Source: Bacteroidota bacterium | GTDB lineage: Bacteria > Bacteroidota > Bacteroidia > Chitinophagales > Chitinophagaceae | Direction of reading: 5' to 3' | Assembly (NCBI GenBank): GCA_026391415.1 | Contig: JAPLEL010000103.1 | Coordinates: 1 to 33,795, forward strand | Length of the DNA: 33,795 bases | Translations under genes and position numbers: made by a program | Notes under the pieces: model-generated | What the model saw: only the letters and a program-made list of their open reading frames with translations | Databases searched by the model: none | Told to the model about the DNA's origin: nothing | Part shown: one piece after another, positions 23,595 through 31,848 of the stretch | How positions within the stretch are numbered: position 1 is the first letter of the stretch | Layout: each line of letters starts with the position of its first letter

Positions 23595-25049
23595 ATGACA
23601 AAAATTGCAGTAGCTAAAGGTGATGGAATAGGCCCTGAGTTGATGGACGCGGTGTTAACGATATTTAAAGCTGCTGCTGTTCCGTTAGAATACGAGTTTG
23701 TAGAGATGGGAAAATGGGTGTTTGATAACGGTTATAGCAATGGAATGACACCTACTGCAAAAGATACTATTGAGTCATTAGGAATTTTATTTAAAGGCCC
23801 AATGGAAACGCCCAAAGGCAAGGGCGTAAAAAGTGTGAATGTTACTGCCCGAAAAACCTGGAACACTTACGCCAATAAAAGAACTTTTCAAACCCTACAT
23901 GGCGTAGATACGGTTTTTAGTAAAGCAGGTATTCCCATAGATATTACTATTGTTCGTGAAAATATAGAAGATACATATGGTGGAATAGAACACATGCTAA
24001 CCCATGATGTGGCATTGGGCAGAAGATTTATTACCCGCCCAGGTAGCATGCAATTAATTAAATACGCTTTTGAAATGGCCAAAAAAGAAGGGGCCAAAAG
24101 AATCACTTGCGGACACAAGTCGAATATCATGAAAATGACCGATGGCTTGTTTTTAGAAGTGTTTTATAAAGTTGCAAAAGAATATCCTGATTTAAATGCC
24201 GACGATGTAATTGTTGATGACCTTTGCATGAAACTTGTTTCAAGACCCGACTTATTTGATGTAGTGGTATTAACCAATTTACAAGGAGATATAGTAAGTG
24301 ATTTATGCGCAGGACTTGTTGGTGGATTAGGTTTTGCGCCGTCTGCTAATATTGGAGACCATATTTGTATTTTTGAAGCAGTGCACGGAACGGCACCAGA
24401 TATTGCCGGAAAAAATATTGCCAATCCAACGGCTTTATTGTTAAGTGGATTTGGCATGTTGCGTCACTTAGGGTTAATGGAAAAATCAGCCATGATTGAA
24501 AATGCATTGCTGTATACTTTAGAAAGTGGTGTGCATACAGGTGATTTTGGAGATAGAAGCATTCCATCTTTAAATACTACTGAATTTGCTACAGCCATCA
24601 TTAATAATTTTGGAAAGCAACCAACGCATCATCCAAAACCTGCTATTCAAAACCATTATGTTACCCCAACCCATTTCATGCTCAATAACAATCCCATGTT
24701 GGAAAGTAAAGAGATAGAAAACGAAGAAATTATTGGGGTAGATATGTTTATTGAAAGCAACGAACAGCCACAAATTATTGCCGATAAATGTTTGAAACAC
24801 ACGCTTGATATTTTTAAATTAGTCAACATCAGTAATAGGGGTACGCAGGTATGGCCCAAGGGTTCGGTTTTTACCAATCTTGTAAACCAGTACCATATTC
24901 GATTTGAAAGTATTGGCGAAATTCCAGTAACCCAAATAGAAATTTTAGAACTCTATAAACGTATGATTCAAGACTATAAAGTGTGTTCAACAGAGCTTTT
25001 AAACACTTGGGACGGCAAAAAAACCTATAGTTTATCGCAGGGGCAGTAG
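23595..25049 (+). CDS. icd: Isocitrate dehydrogenase (long, C-terminally extended type)
   Basis: TCA-cycle enzyme that converts isocitrate to 2-oxoglutarate with NAD(P). The catalytic core covers about 1-335: VAKGDGIGPELM, KGPMETPKGKGVKSVNVTARK, the substrate loop IVRENIEDTYGGIEH, GHKSNIMKMTDGLF, the metal-binding VDDLCMKLV and DVVVLTNLQGDIVSDLCAG, and the cofactor loop EAVHGTAPDIAGKNIANPTA. About 145 extra C-terminal residues include VGVDMFIESNEQPQIIADKC-type sequence. A total of 484 residues with such a tail resembles the Thermus/Rickettsia long IDH rather than E. coli Icd (416) or the monomeric enzyme. I cannot decide NADP versus NAD preference from sequence alone. The gene has its own promoter and lies upstream of the E2 gene. 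Confidence 0.93.
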   Translation: MTKIAVAKGDGIGPELMDAVLTIFKAAAVPLEYEFVEMGKWVFDNGYSNGMTPTAKDTIESLGILFKGPMETPKGKGVKSVNVTARKTWNTYANKRTFQTLHGVDTVFSKAGIPIDITIVRENIEDTYGGIEHMLTHDVALGRRFITRPGSMQLIKYAFEMAKKEGAKRITCGHKSNIMKMTDGLFLEVFYKVAKEYPDLNADDVIVDDLCMKLVSRPDLFDVVVLTNLQGDIVSDLCAGLVGGLGFAPSANIGDHICIFEAVHGTAPDIAGKNIANPTALLLSGFGMLRHLGLMEKSAMIENALLYTLESGVHTGDFGDRSIPSLNTTEFATAIINNFGKQPTHHPKPAIQNHYVTPTHFMLNNNPMLESKEIENEEIIGVDMFIESNEQPQIIADKCLKHTLDIFKLVNISNRGTQVWPKGSVFTNLVNQYHIRFESIGEIPVTQIEILELYKRMIQDYKVCSTELLNTWDGKKTYSLSQGQ

Positions 25050-25202
25050 GTCTAATATTTTTTAATAGGAAGCTAAATGATTTTGTGATTTTGGAAGTTT
25101 TTTATCCCCAATTACTTTTTTAACCCATAGAATTGGTGTTCTTTTACCTTGATTCTTTTTTTTACCTTAATTTCACTTTTAATTTTAAAGAGCAAAATAA
25201 CT

Positions 25203-26816
25203 ATGGCTGAAGCGATATTAATGCCCCGATTAAGTGATACAATGACAGAAGGTGTTATTGCGGCTTGGCATAAGCAAGTAGGAGATAAAGTTAGTAAAGG
25301 AGATTTATTAGCAGAAATTGAAACAGATAAAGCAACCTTGGAACTAGAAAGTTACCAAGCAGGAACGCTTTTACATATTGGAACCGGTAAGGGTGGAAAA
25401 TTACAAGTAAACGATTTATTAGCCATTATTGGAACTGCAGGTGAAGATATCAGTGCCCTGTTGGCTAAATCAACTGGCGAAACTGAAGCAGTGGTAGCAA
25501 CCCCAGTGGCAGCAGCTCCAGCGCCTACTGCAGCAGCAATTGATATTAGTGCAATGGATGAAGTAGTGCTTATGCCACGTTTAAGCGATACCATGACAGA
25601 AGGGGTAGTTGCAGGGTGGCAAAAACAAGTTGGCGATAAAGTAAAAAAAGGCGAAGTGTTAGCAGATATCGAAACCGATAAAGCAACCATGGAACTAGAA
25701 AGTTATAAAGACGGTATTTTATTATACCAAGGTGCAAAAGCAGGAGAGAAAATCTTAGTGAACGATTTACTTTGCATTATTGGCGATGCTGGTTTAGATA
25801 TTACAAGCATTGTAGCTTCAGCAAAATCTGCAGGTTCAGCACCAGTTGTAGCGGCTACTGCGGCGGCAGCAAAAGCAAGTCCAGCAGCAGCACCAGTTGT
25901 GGCGGCAGCAGTTGCAATTGAAAGCACTGTAGTAAATGAAGGACGCATTTTTGCATCTCCATTGGCTAAAAAAGTGGCTTCAGAAAAAGGCATTGATTTG
26001 CGTTTTGTAAAAGGAACTGGCGACAATGGACGGATTACCAAAACAGATATAGACGGCTACACACCAGCAACAGCGGCTACTCCAGCAGCAGCAACTGCAG
26101 CACCTAGTGTTTCAATTGCTTCAGTAGCAGGTCAAATTAGTTTTGATGAAGTACCTGTTTCTCAAATGCGCAAAGTAATTGCACGCAGATTGAGTGAAAG
26201 TTTATTTACTGCGCCACATTTTTATTTAACCATGAGTATTGATATGGATGCAGCTGTTGCAGCGCGCACCAAAATTAATGAAGTGGCTAAAGTAAAAATT
26301 AGCTTCAATGATATGGTGTTAAAAGCAGTAGCACTTTCTTTAAAACAACATCCTAAAGTAAACAGTAGTTGGTTGGGTGATACCATTCGTTATAACCACC
26401 ATGTAAATATTGGCGTAGCAGTAGCAGTTGAAGAAGGACTATTGGTGCCGGTAGTGCGTTTTGCAGATGCAAAATCATTGAGTCAAATTAATGTAGAAGT
26501 AAAAGAGTTTGCACAAAAAGCAAAAGATAAAAAATTACAACCATCCGATTGGGAAGGCAGCACATTCACTATTTCTAATTTAGGAATGTATGGTATAGAA
26601 GAGTTTACAGCCATCATCAATCCACCAGATGCCTGTATACTTGCAGTAGGTGGTATTGCACAAGTGCCGGTTGTAAAAAATGGCCAAGTAGTTCCAGGAA
26701 ATGTAATGAAACTTACTTTAAGTTGCGATCATAGAGTAGTAGACGGCGCAACAGGGGCCGCCTTTTTACAAACGCTAAAAAGCTTATTAGAAGAGCCTTT
26801 GCGCATGTTGGTTTAA
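25203..26816 (+). CDS. Dihydrolipoamide acetyltransferase (E2) of pyruvate dehydrogenase, two lipoyl domains
   Basis: Core acyltransferase of a 2-oxoacid dehydrogenase complex, most likely pyruvate dehydrogenase. From the ATG at 25203 it has 537 residues. Two lipoyl domains carry the lipoylated Lys43 (ETDKATLELES) and Lys160 (ETDKATMELES). They are joined by Ala/Pro-rich linkers and followed by the peripheral-subunit-binding domain (about 248-286, ASPLAKKVASEKG and GTGDNGRITK). The catalytic domain follows, with SFNDMVLKA, TISNLGMYG and the active-site SCDHRVVDGATG (His510, Asp514). No E1 or E3 gene is adjacent. An in-frame ATG at 25149 would add an unlikely hydrophobic leader. The 3' end overlaps the convergent metalloprotease gene by 4 bases. 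Pyruvate specificity is inferred from the multi-lipoyl architecture and the PDH-type motifs. Confidence 0.93.
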   Translation: MAEAILMPRLSDTMTEGVIAAWHKQVGDKVSKGDLLAEIETDKATLELESYQAGTLLHIGTGKGGKLQVNDLLAIIGTAGEDISALLAKSTGETEAVVATPVAAAPAPTAAAIDISAMDEVVLMPRLSDTMTEGVVAGWQKQVGDKVKKGEVLADIETDKATMELESYKDGILLYQGAKAGEKILVNDLLCIIGDAGLDITSIVASAKSAGSAPVVAATAAAAKASPAAAPVVAAAVAIESTVVNEGRIFASPLAKKVASEKGIDLRFVKGTGDNGRITKTDIDGYTPATAATPAAATAAPSVSIASVAGQISFDEVPVSQMRKVIARRLSESLFTAPHFYLTMSIDMDAAVAARTKINEVAKVKISFNDMVLKAVALSLKQHPKVNSSWLGDTIRYNHHVNIGVAVAVEEGLLVPVVRFADAKSLSQINVEVKEFAQKAKDKKLQPSDWEGSTFTISNLGMYGIEEFTAIINPPDACILAVGGIAQVPVVKNGQVVPGNVMKLTLSCDHRVVDGATGAAFLQTLKSLLEEPLRMLV

Positions 26817-29230
26817 TATTGGCTATCCCAATCACAACCAATTGGTGCGCCTGGTGCAATTGATTTTGCTGCAGGTAAACTGATTTCTTTTGGTTTATTA
26901 ATTCTTTCTACTGCATATAAATAATGTGCTTTTAATGAAGGATTGGTTTTTGCTTCTGCAAGCGCCAATCCTTTTATTATTTGTAGGCGATCGAAGCAAA
27001 TGGCTTTTACAGCATAGTTGGCTGATTCAGATTGGCTAAGTGCAATAATGAAACTTAATACCATTTGTTGCACTTGTAATTGCACCTGTTGTTCTAAGCC
27101 TTTTTTAGAACTGGATTTCCATGTTTTTTTTATCGTTGCATCTAATACATCATCATAACCCAAACTACCAGCTTCGGCTTTAAATTGCACTAGTCTATTG
27201 GCCCGTTCTGGGTTGAATAAAAATCCTAATTCAAAATTGGTGAGTGCTTCAGCAGCTGCCAAAGGATCGAAACTCATGCCTGTTCTTTTTTGAAAGAGTT
27301 CACCAATACCATAATACATTGGTGGTCGGGGCGGTATAAGACCAATGATTTTGTTAGATAAGGTTAATATTTCTGGACTCAAACAATCTAATGCTTCGGC
27401 CAACGCTTTTTCTTGAATGGCCTTTGATAAAATAGTTGGCTTTACTTGTTGGTCGCCTTTTACACTATAACTATAATTCATCCCGCCAATTAATTTGCAA
27501 TTGGCTTCTAATTGGTAACGATGAAAATTATAAATGGGTACTAAAACGTCTTCTAGTTTTGCATTAGGTGTATTAGGTGCAATGGCATCTTCAGAAAAAT
27601 GTTCAAGAGCAAGTTTTCTTACTTGTATTATTTTCTTTAATGCATCAGTAGCATCTGTGCCATTATCCCATAAATGCGCATAAGGATGCATACCACTTTC
27701 GGCACGCGCATCTGCATCTGCAATAAATAGCAATCCTTTTTTTGTATTTTCTTCTAGCAATTCGAGTAAGCCAGATTGTTCTTTATTTTGGTTTGCAAAT
27801 TGCGTGTATCCATATTGAATAGCTCTTTTATCCCATTCTCCAATTTCGTTGGTATACACTTGATTGAAATCAATTGCGCCCTTGCTGTTTACAAAAACAT
27901 CGGGATGCGGGTAGTCCATTACAGAAGCCCTATTATTAAAACTCGATGCATAATTATGTTGTAGACCAAGTGTGTGACCAACTTCATGTGCAGCTAACTG
28001 GCGCAAACGCTTTAGAGCCGCTAGTTTCATGGTTTCAGGAACAGGCTTACCTGTTTCAAATGGTGCAAGGAGTCCAGTGAAAATTAAATAGTCTTGACGA
28101 ACACGTAATGAGCCAAGCGTTACTTGACCTTTAATAATTTCACCCGTTCTAGGGTCTGTAATACTAGCACCATAACTCCATCCACGTGTTGATCGATGCA
28201 CCCAATTAATCAGGTTGTAACGAATATCCATTGGGTCTGCAGAATCTGGTAATACTTTAACAATAAAACCATTTTTAAAACCCGCTGCTTCAAAAGCTTG
28301 GTTCCACCATCTTGCTCCGTCTAACAAAGCAGAGCGAATGGGTTCTGGTGTACCATTGTCTAAATAATAAGTAATGGGTTTTACTGGTTCACTCATTGCT
28401 GCATCCGGATTTTTTTTCTCAATCCGATGGCGGTTGATGACCATTTGTTCAATGGGTTCTGTAAATGCAGTACTATAATCGAAATAAGATGTTCCAAAAT
28501 AACCACTGCGAATATCATAGCGACGTGGCTGGTATTTATTATCGGGCAATTGTACAAAAGAATGGTGCATTCTAACCGTAATTGCTTCTGGAGATGGGGT
28601 AACACTGGTTATAAATCTACCAACGTCAGTACCTCCAGTGAAAGTAATAGTCGCTTCAAATTCTGAGTTTAAAGGAAAGTTTTTAGTGTTGGCTAAGTAG
28701 ATGGCAGATCGTGCTTCATTAAAATTATAATTGCCTTGTTTTAATGCACGAATTTTATCGGCAACACCATGTGCGTCTCTAACAAAAAAACTAGTAGCAT
28801 CTACCAATACTTTGTCTCCTTCATCTTCTTCAATGGTAAAATTTGCAATGATTGATTGTGCAAAAGATTGCTTCACAGCCCTTTGTTCATTAGTGTTTGG
28901 GCTGATTGCTCTATATTCATAATTGGGCTGAACCAAAAATAATTTCTTTCCAACTTTATTAAAAAACACAATCCGTGTATCGCCAATTTGTCCTCGGTCG
29001 AGCCCTAAATCATTTGAGCCAATACCCGCTGGAAGTGAATTAACGTATAAAAATTCGGTTTCTAATTTATCGGCTTGCAGCCATATTTTTCCATTTGCAG
29101 CATCCCACCAATAGGTAAAATAACCATCATGGCGTTGCATGTTTTTTGTTCTATCATTAATTTTTCCATTCGATTGCGCCATTGAAACAATGGAAAAAAA
29201 ACAGGTAATTAAAAGGTAGATGCTGCGCAT
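26813..29230 (-). CDS. Secreted zinc-dependent metalloprotease (metzincin, DUF5117/EcxA-like)
   Basis: Exported protein of 805 residues with a signal peptide (about 1-18, ending VSMAQ). The N-terminal 290 residues fit the DUF5117/DUF5118-type regions that precede the protease in Bacteroidota. The catalytic domain (about 295-470) has a full metzincin zinc site, HEVGHTLGLQH (His415, Glu416, His419, His425), followed by a Met-turn in ASVMDYPHP (Met438). Upstream of it, WWNQAFEAAGF is typical of metzincins. The C-terminal 330 residues are helical (DVLVPIYNFHRYQLEANCK, LGYDDVLDATIKK) and shared by this family. It has no T9SS sorting domain, so it may stay periplasmic. It lies downstream of the Lys/Ala/Pro repeat protein gene, beyond a terminator. 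Confidence 0.9.
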   Translation of the reverse strand: MRSIYLLITCFFSIVSMAQSNGKINDRTKNMQRHDGYFTYWWDAANGKIWLQADKLETEFLYVNSLPAGIGSNDLGLDRGQIGDTRIVFFNKVGKKLFLVQPNYEYRAISPNTNEQRAVKQSFAQSIIANFTIEEDEGDKVLVDATSFFVRDAHGVADKIRALKQGNYNFNEARSAIYLANTKNFPLNSEFEATITFTGGTDVGRFITSVTPSPEAITVRMHHSFVQLPDNKYQPRRYDIRSGYFGTSYFDYSTAFTEPIEQMVINRHRIEKKNPDAAMSEPVKPITYYLDNGTPEPIRSALLDGARWWNQAFEAAGFKNGFIVKVLPDSADPMDIRYNLINWVHRSTRGWSYGASITDPRTGEIIKGQVTLGSLRVRQDYLIFTGLLAPFETGKPVPETMKLAALKRLRQLAAHEVGHTLGLQHNYASSFNNRASVMDYPHPDVFVNSKGAIDFNQVYTNEIGEWDKRAIQYGYTQFANQNKEQSGLLELLEENTKKGLLFIADADARAESGMHPYAHLWDNGTDATDALKKIIQVRKLALEHFSEDAIAPNTPNAKLEDVLVPIYNFHRYQLEANCKLIGGMNYSYSVKGDQQVKPTILSKAIQEKALAEALDCLSPEILTLSNKIIGLIPPRPPMYYGIGELFQKRTGMSFDPLAAAEALTNFELGFLFNPERANRLVQFKAEAGSLGYDDVLDATIKKTWKSSSKKGLEQQVQLQVQQMVLSFIIALSQSESANYAVKAICFDRLQIIKGLALAEAKTNPSLKAHYLYAVERINKPKEISLPAAKSIAPGAPIGCDWDSQY

Positions 29231-29246
29231 TTTTTAAATTTTATTT

Positions 29247-29284
29247 AAAAAAAAGGAGTTAATAACTTCTTAAAAAAAACTCCT
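29247..29284 (-). terminator. Second, overlapping terminator-like hairpin
   Basis: AGGAGTT (29254-29260) and AACTCCT (29278-29284) form a 7-bp inverted repeat. Read on the minus strand it is followed at once by a run of T (29254-29247). One arm is shared with the hairpin at 29280-29315, so the two structures cannot form together. Confidence 0.4.
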
Positions 29285-29315
29285 GCCATCATTCATATTT
29301 GAATATTGGCAGGAG
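29271..29315 (-). terminator. Rho-independent terminator of the Lys/Ala/Pro repeat protein gene
   Basis: CTCCTGCCA (29280-29288) and TGGCAGGAG (29307-29315) form a perfect 9-bp GC-rich stem. The 18-base loop can itself fold through ATTCA/TGAAT. On the minus strand the stem is followed directly by eight T (complement of 29279-29272). It begins 26 bases after the stop at 29342. Confidence 0.85.
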
Positions 29316-29341
29316 GATAAATGTATTAATTAAAGAAAGCT

Positions 29342-29926
29342 TTATTCAGCTACTGGAGGTACAGGTGTTTCAGTAACAACAACTTCTGGAGCTGCAACTA
29401 CTTCAACAACCGGTGCAAACAATACAGGTGCTACTACTTTTTTAGGAGCTTTTTTCTTTTTAGGAGCTGCTTTCTTTACAACTACTGGAGCAGGTGCAAC
29501 CACAACTGGTGCTAATACTACTTTAGTTGTTTTTTTCTTTTTAGGAGCTGCTTTTTTAGGTGCAACTGCTTTCTTAGCTGGAGCCGCTTTTTTCACTGCT
29601 TTTTTAGGAGCTGCTTTTTTAGCTGGAGCCGCTTTTTTTACAACTTTTTTAGGAGCTGCTTTCTTAGCTGGAGCCGCTTTTTTTACAACTTTTTTAGGAG
29701 CTGCTTTTTTAGCTGGAGCTGCTTTTTTCACTGCTTTTTTAGGAGCTGCTTTTTTAGCTGGAGCTGCTTTTTTTACAACTTTTTTAGGAGCTGCTTTTTT
29801 AGCTGGGGCTGCTTTTTTTACTGCTTTTTTAGGAGCTGCTTTTTTAGCTGGAGCTGCTTTTTTAGGAGCTGCTTTTTTAGCTGGAGCTGCTTTCTTTGCT
29901 ACCTTTTTTTTACTTGCTTTTGCCAT
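29342..29926 (-). CDS. Histone H1-like Lys/Ala/Pro repeat protein
   Basis: Low-complexity protein of 194 residues. Residues 1-130 are almost purely Lys, Ala, Pro and Val. After an imperfect start, six consecutive 15-residue units follow the pattern KKAAPAKKAAPKK[AV]V (residues 22-111), plus a partial unit. This resembles bacterial histone H1-like DNA-binding proteins (AlgP and Hc2 types) and eukaryotic H1 tails, which compact or bridge DNA. Unlike those, the C-terminal 25 or so residues are acidic and hydrophobic (EVVAAPEVVVTETP), giving opposite charge at the two ends. There is no signal peptide. A strong terminator follows the gene, which suggests it is well expressed. Nucleoid binding is inference from composition. 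Confidence 0.85.
   Translation of the reverse strand: MAKASKKKVAKKAAPAKKAAPKKAAPAKKAAPKKAVKKAAPAKKAAPKKVVKKAAPAKKAAPKKAVKKAAPAKKAAPKKVVKKAAPAKKAAPKKVVKKAAPAKKAAPKKAVKKAAPAKKAVAPKKAAPKKKKTTKVVLAPVVVAPAPVVVKKAAPKKKKAPKKVVAPVLFAPVVEVVAAPEVVVTETPVPPVAE
29570..29896 (-). repeat. 45-bp tandem repeats inside the histone-like gene
   Basis: Coding tandem repeats with a 45-bp unit (15 residues), roughly seven copies, with near-identical DNA (alternating ctgctttttt-type and agctgga-type blocks on the plus strand). Copy number is a whole number of codons, so slippage would alter length without breaking the frame. Confidence 0.85.
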
Positions 29927-30166
29927 GATTGTATTAGTTTGAATGATGGGTTAATAATCTATTAGGAAAGTTAGAAAATATATATTAATAAACAATGTGT
30001 TTTTAACTTCGAAGCCTTATTTTTTTGCACATGATTATCACTTTTTTTAATTATCAATTTCTTAACATAAAAAATAGAAGTAAAAAACAAAACAAATAGT
30101 ACAAAAAACAAGTTTATTTTTATTAATTAAACAACCCTTTATTTTACTAATTTAATAGTGTGCGTT
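29927..30166. other. AT-rich intergenic region, divergent promoters expected
   Basis: This 240-bp gap is the longest gene-free stretch in the window. It separates the divergent histone-like (minus) and CoA-binding (plus) genes and so must contain both promoters. It is very AT-rich with several A/T tracts. I find no exact TAnnTTTG box facing either gene and no RNA gene. Confidence 0.5.
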
Positions 30167-30535
30167 ATGGTTTCCAATAAAAAAACAATAGTTCTTGGCG
30201 CTTCAAACAATCCAGAACGGTATAGCTTTTTAGTGGTTGAAAAATTAAAAAAACACCATCATTCGGTAGTAGCAGTGGGCAATAAGGCGGGCAATATTGG
30301 AGATACACCTATTGTTACAGGATTCCCTGAAGAACAAGGTGTAGACACAGTTACATTGTATTTAAACCCTGTGTTACAAGAGCAATATTATCAATACATT
30401 CTTTCTTTAAAACCCAAGAGAATCATTTTTAATCCTGGAACAGAAAATGCCGCTTTATCTGAGCTAGCAAAAGCAAATGATATAGCGGCATTAGAAGCTT
30501 GCACCTTAGTGCTATTAGGATCTGGTCAGTACTAA
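30167..30535 (+). CDS. CoA-binding domain protein (YccU/CoA_binding_2 type)
   Basis: Small Rossmann-fold protein of 122 residues from the ATG at 30167; the frame also opens at a GTG 9 bases upstream, which I consider less likely. The CoA-binding motif is visible as VLGASNNPERYSFLVVEKL near the N-terminus. It is followed by VVAVGNKAGNIGDTPIV, a strand with TVTLYLNPVLQEQYYQYIL, IIFNPGTENAALSELA, and the terminal ALEACTLVLLGSGQY. This is the YccU-like single-domain form, of unproven cellular function. It converges with the reductase gene, overlapping by 4 bases. Confidence 0.92.
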   Translation: MVSNKKTIVLGASNNPERYSFLVVEKLKKHHHSVVAVGNKAGNIGDTPIVTGFPEEQGVDTVTLYLNPVLQEQYYQYILSLKPKRIIFNPGTENAALSELAKANDIAALEACTLVLLGSGQY

Positions 30536-31260
30536 CCGTATAATTCTAAATGGATGGCTTTTTTATCGTAACCCATGGCAAGAATACTTTGCTTGGCTTC
30601 GTCTATCATGTTCTTCCAACCACATAGATAAAAGTTGGCGGGTTTGGCGCCATTTTCACATAATTCTTTATAAACGCTGTGAACATAACCCTTTTGGCTG
30701 CCTGCAGGCACTTCCGTTTCTCTTGAATAACAGGGATGAAAATGGATGCCAGGTTCTAATTTTTCTAATTCTTTTAATTCGTTGATATATAATCCATCTT
30801 CAAAATGTCGGCATCCAAAAATTAAATGAACTTTTTGGTGCGGTATTTTGTGGTTATGTATATGGTGAACCATTGAACGGAAAGGTGCAATACCGGTTCC
30901 TGTACAAATTAAATACAAATCGGTATCTAGAATTTCTGGTATTACAAATTTACCTTGAGGGCCTCTTAATAAAATTTCGGATCCTATACTTACTTCGTTG
31001 AATAAATAAGTAGTACCCAATCCGCCTTCTAAAAAAACAATTACCAACTCAAATACATTTGTTCCATCAGGAGCAGATGCAATGGAATAACTTCTCCATC
31101 GTTTATTTTTCTGTTCGTGTATAGGAAGATCCAGGGTTACAAACTGCCCTGATATAAAATTAAATTCAGAAATTTCTGGTACTTCAATCCAAAATCTGCG
31201 AGTAGATGGGGTTTCATTAGCTATTTTAATAACTTTTCCCATGCGCCAAGGTTCCAACAT
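30532..31260 (-). CDS. Ferredoxin-NADP reductase-like FAD oxidoreductase
   Basis: Cytoplasmic flavoprotein of the ferredoxin-NADP+ reductase superfamily, 242 residues. The FAD-binding barrel has the RxYS motif Arg56-Ser-Tyr-Ser59 (RWRSYSIAS) and LEGGLGTTYLF. The NAD(P) domain has the CTGTGIAPFRSM motif at about 119-130, then LIFGCRHFEDGLY, HPCYSRE and the terminal YLCGWKNMIDEAK typical of this superfamily. There is no [2Fe-2S] domain attached. The protein ends in LELYG. The physiological partner could be ferredoxin or flavodoxin; neither is encoded nearby. An alternative start at Met7 is possible. Confidence 0.9.
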   Translation of the reverse strand: MLEPWRMGKVIKIANETPSTRRFWIEVPEISEFNFISGQFVTLDLPIHEQKNKRWRSYSIASAPDGTNVFELVIVFLEGGLGTTYLFNEVSIGSEILLRGPQGKFVIPEILDTDLYLICTGTGIAPFRSMVHHIHNHKIPHQKVHLIFGCRHFEDGLYINELKELEKLEPGIHFHPCYSRETEVPAGSQKGYVHSVYKELCENGAKPANFYLCGWKNMIDEAKQSILAMGYDKKAIHLELYG

Positions 31261-31330
31261 AAATAATATTTTAGGGCATAAAGGTAATTCAGAACACTTA
31301 CAATGTTCTATAAAAGGCTAAAAAAATCAA

Positions 31331-31846
31331 TTATTGCAAACGTTCTGATTCTAATTCAATTATTTGCGGGATTATTCTTGTGTATCTGCGGCCTTTTGAA
31401 TCTTTTAGTAGTACCACTAAATTATTATTGCTAATAAGGGGCTGTAATTTTTGTTGATTTGCAATTTTTGTTAATTTACCAAGTACCTGTAATTGCCAAA
31501 GGCTTGTGTTTTTTGTGGCAGATATAGTAGTAGAATCGGTACTATTTTTTAGAACAATTGTATGGGTTTTTAGTTTTGATATCTTGGCACTAAAACAGAC
31601 TTGTTTTATCCAAACTTGTTCAATGGAAACTTGTAAATAATTCGATGCAATTAGGTAAAAAAAATACGAAGGGCTTGCGTTATTTGGTTGCTCAATGGTC
31701 TCTTTTCCGCCAATACTTATAATAGGTGTTGGGGCAACGCCACTAATGGTATTGCGTTCGAATGCTTTAATAATAAGTGTTTGAGCCTGCGTAGTTATTA
31801 CAAGCATTAAAAAAATAATTAAGCCAAATATTCGATTAAAATTCAT
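31331..31846 (-). CDS. Exported protein of unknown function, beside a T9SS cargo gene
   Basis: A 171-residue protein I do not recognise. A signal peptide is clear (about 1-21, ending TTQAQ). The mature part looks beta-rich with few motifs: TLIIKAFERN, TPIISIGGKETIEQPN, QVSIEQVWIKQVCF and a C-terminal LVVLLKDSKGRRYTRIIPQI. It begins 2 bases after the stop of the large T9SS cargo gene and is probably translated from the same mRNA. It has no lipobox and no sorting domain of its own, so it may remain in the periplasm. A role connected to its neighbour is only suggested by this proximity. Confidence 0.8.
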   Translation of the reverse strand: MNFNRIFGLIIFLMLVITTQAQTLIIKAFERNTISGVAPTPIISIGGKETIEQPNNASPSYFFYLIASNYLQVSIEQVWIKQVCFSAKISKLKTHTIVLKNSTDSTTISATKNTSLWQLQVLGKLTKIANQQKLQPLISNNNLVVLLKDSKGRRYTRIIPQIIELESERLQ

Positions 31847-31848
31847 GT

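Noticed and set aside
25352-26041. Two 112-codon minus-strand frames opposite the E2 gene
   Set aside because: They mirror the lipoyl domains and Ala-rich linkers; GC-skewed repeated codons keep the reverse frame open.
29570-29896. Possible CRISPR-like or satellite array
   Set aside because: The regular 45-bp repeats have no variable spacers and encode an in-frame Lys/Ala/Pro protein with a start codon and terminator.
31291-31309. AGAACA/TGTTCT hairpin upstream of the reductase gene as a terminator
   Set aside because: Only six base pairs, AT-rich, and no T-run follows on either strand.
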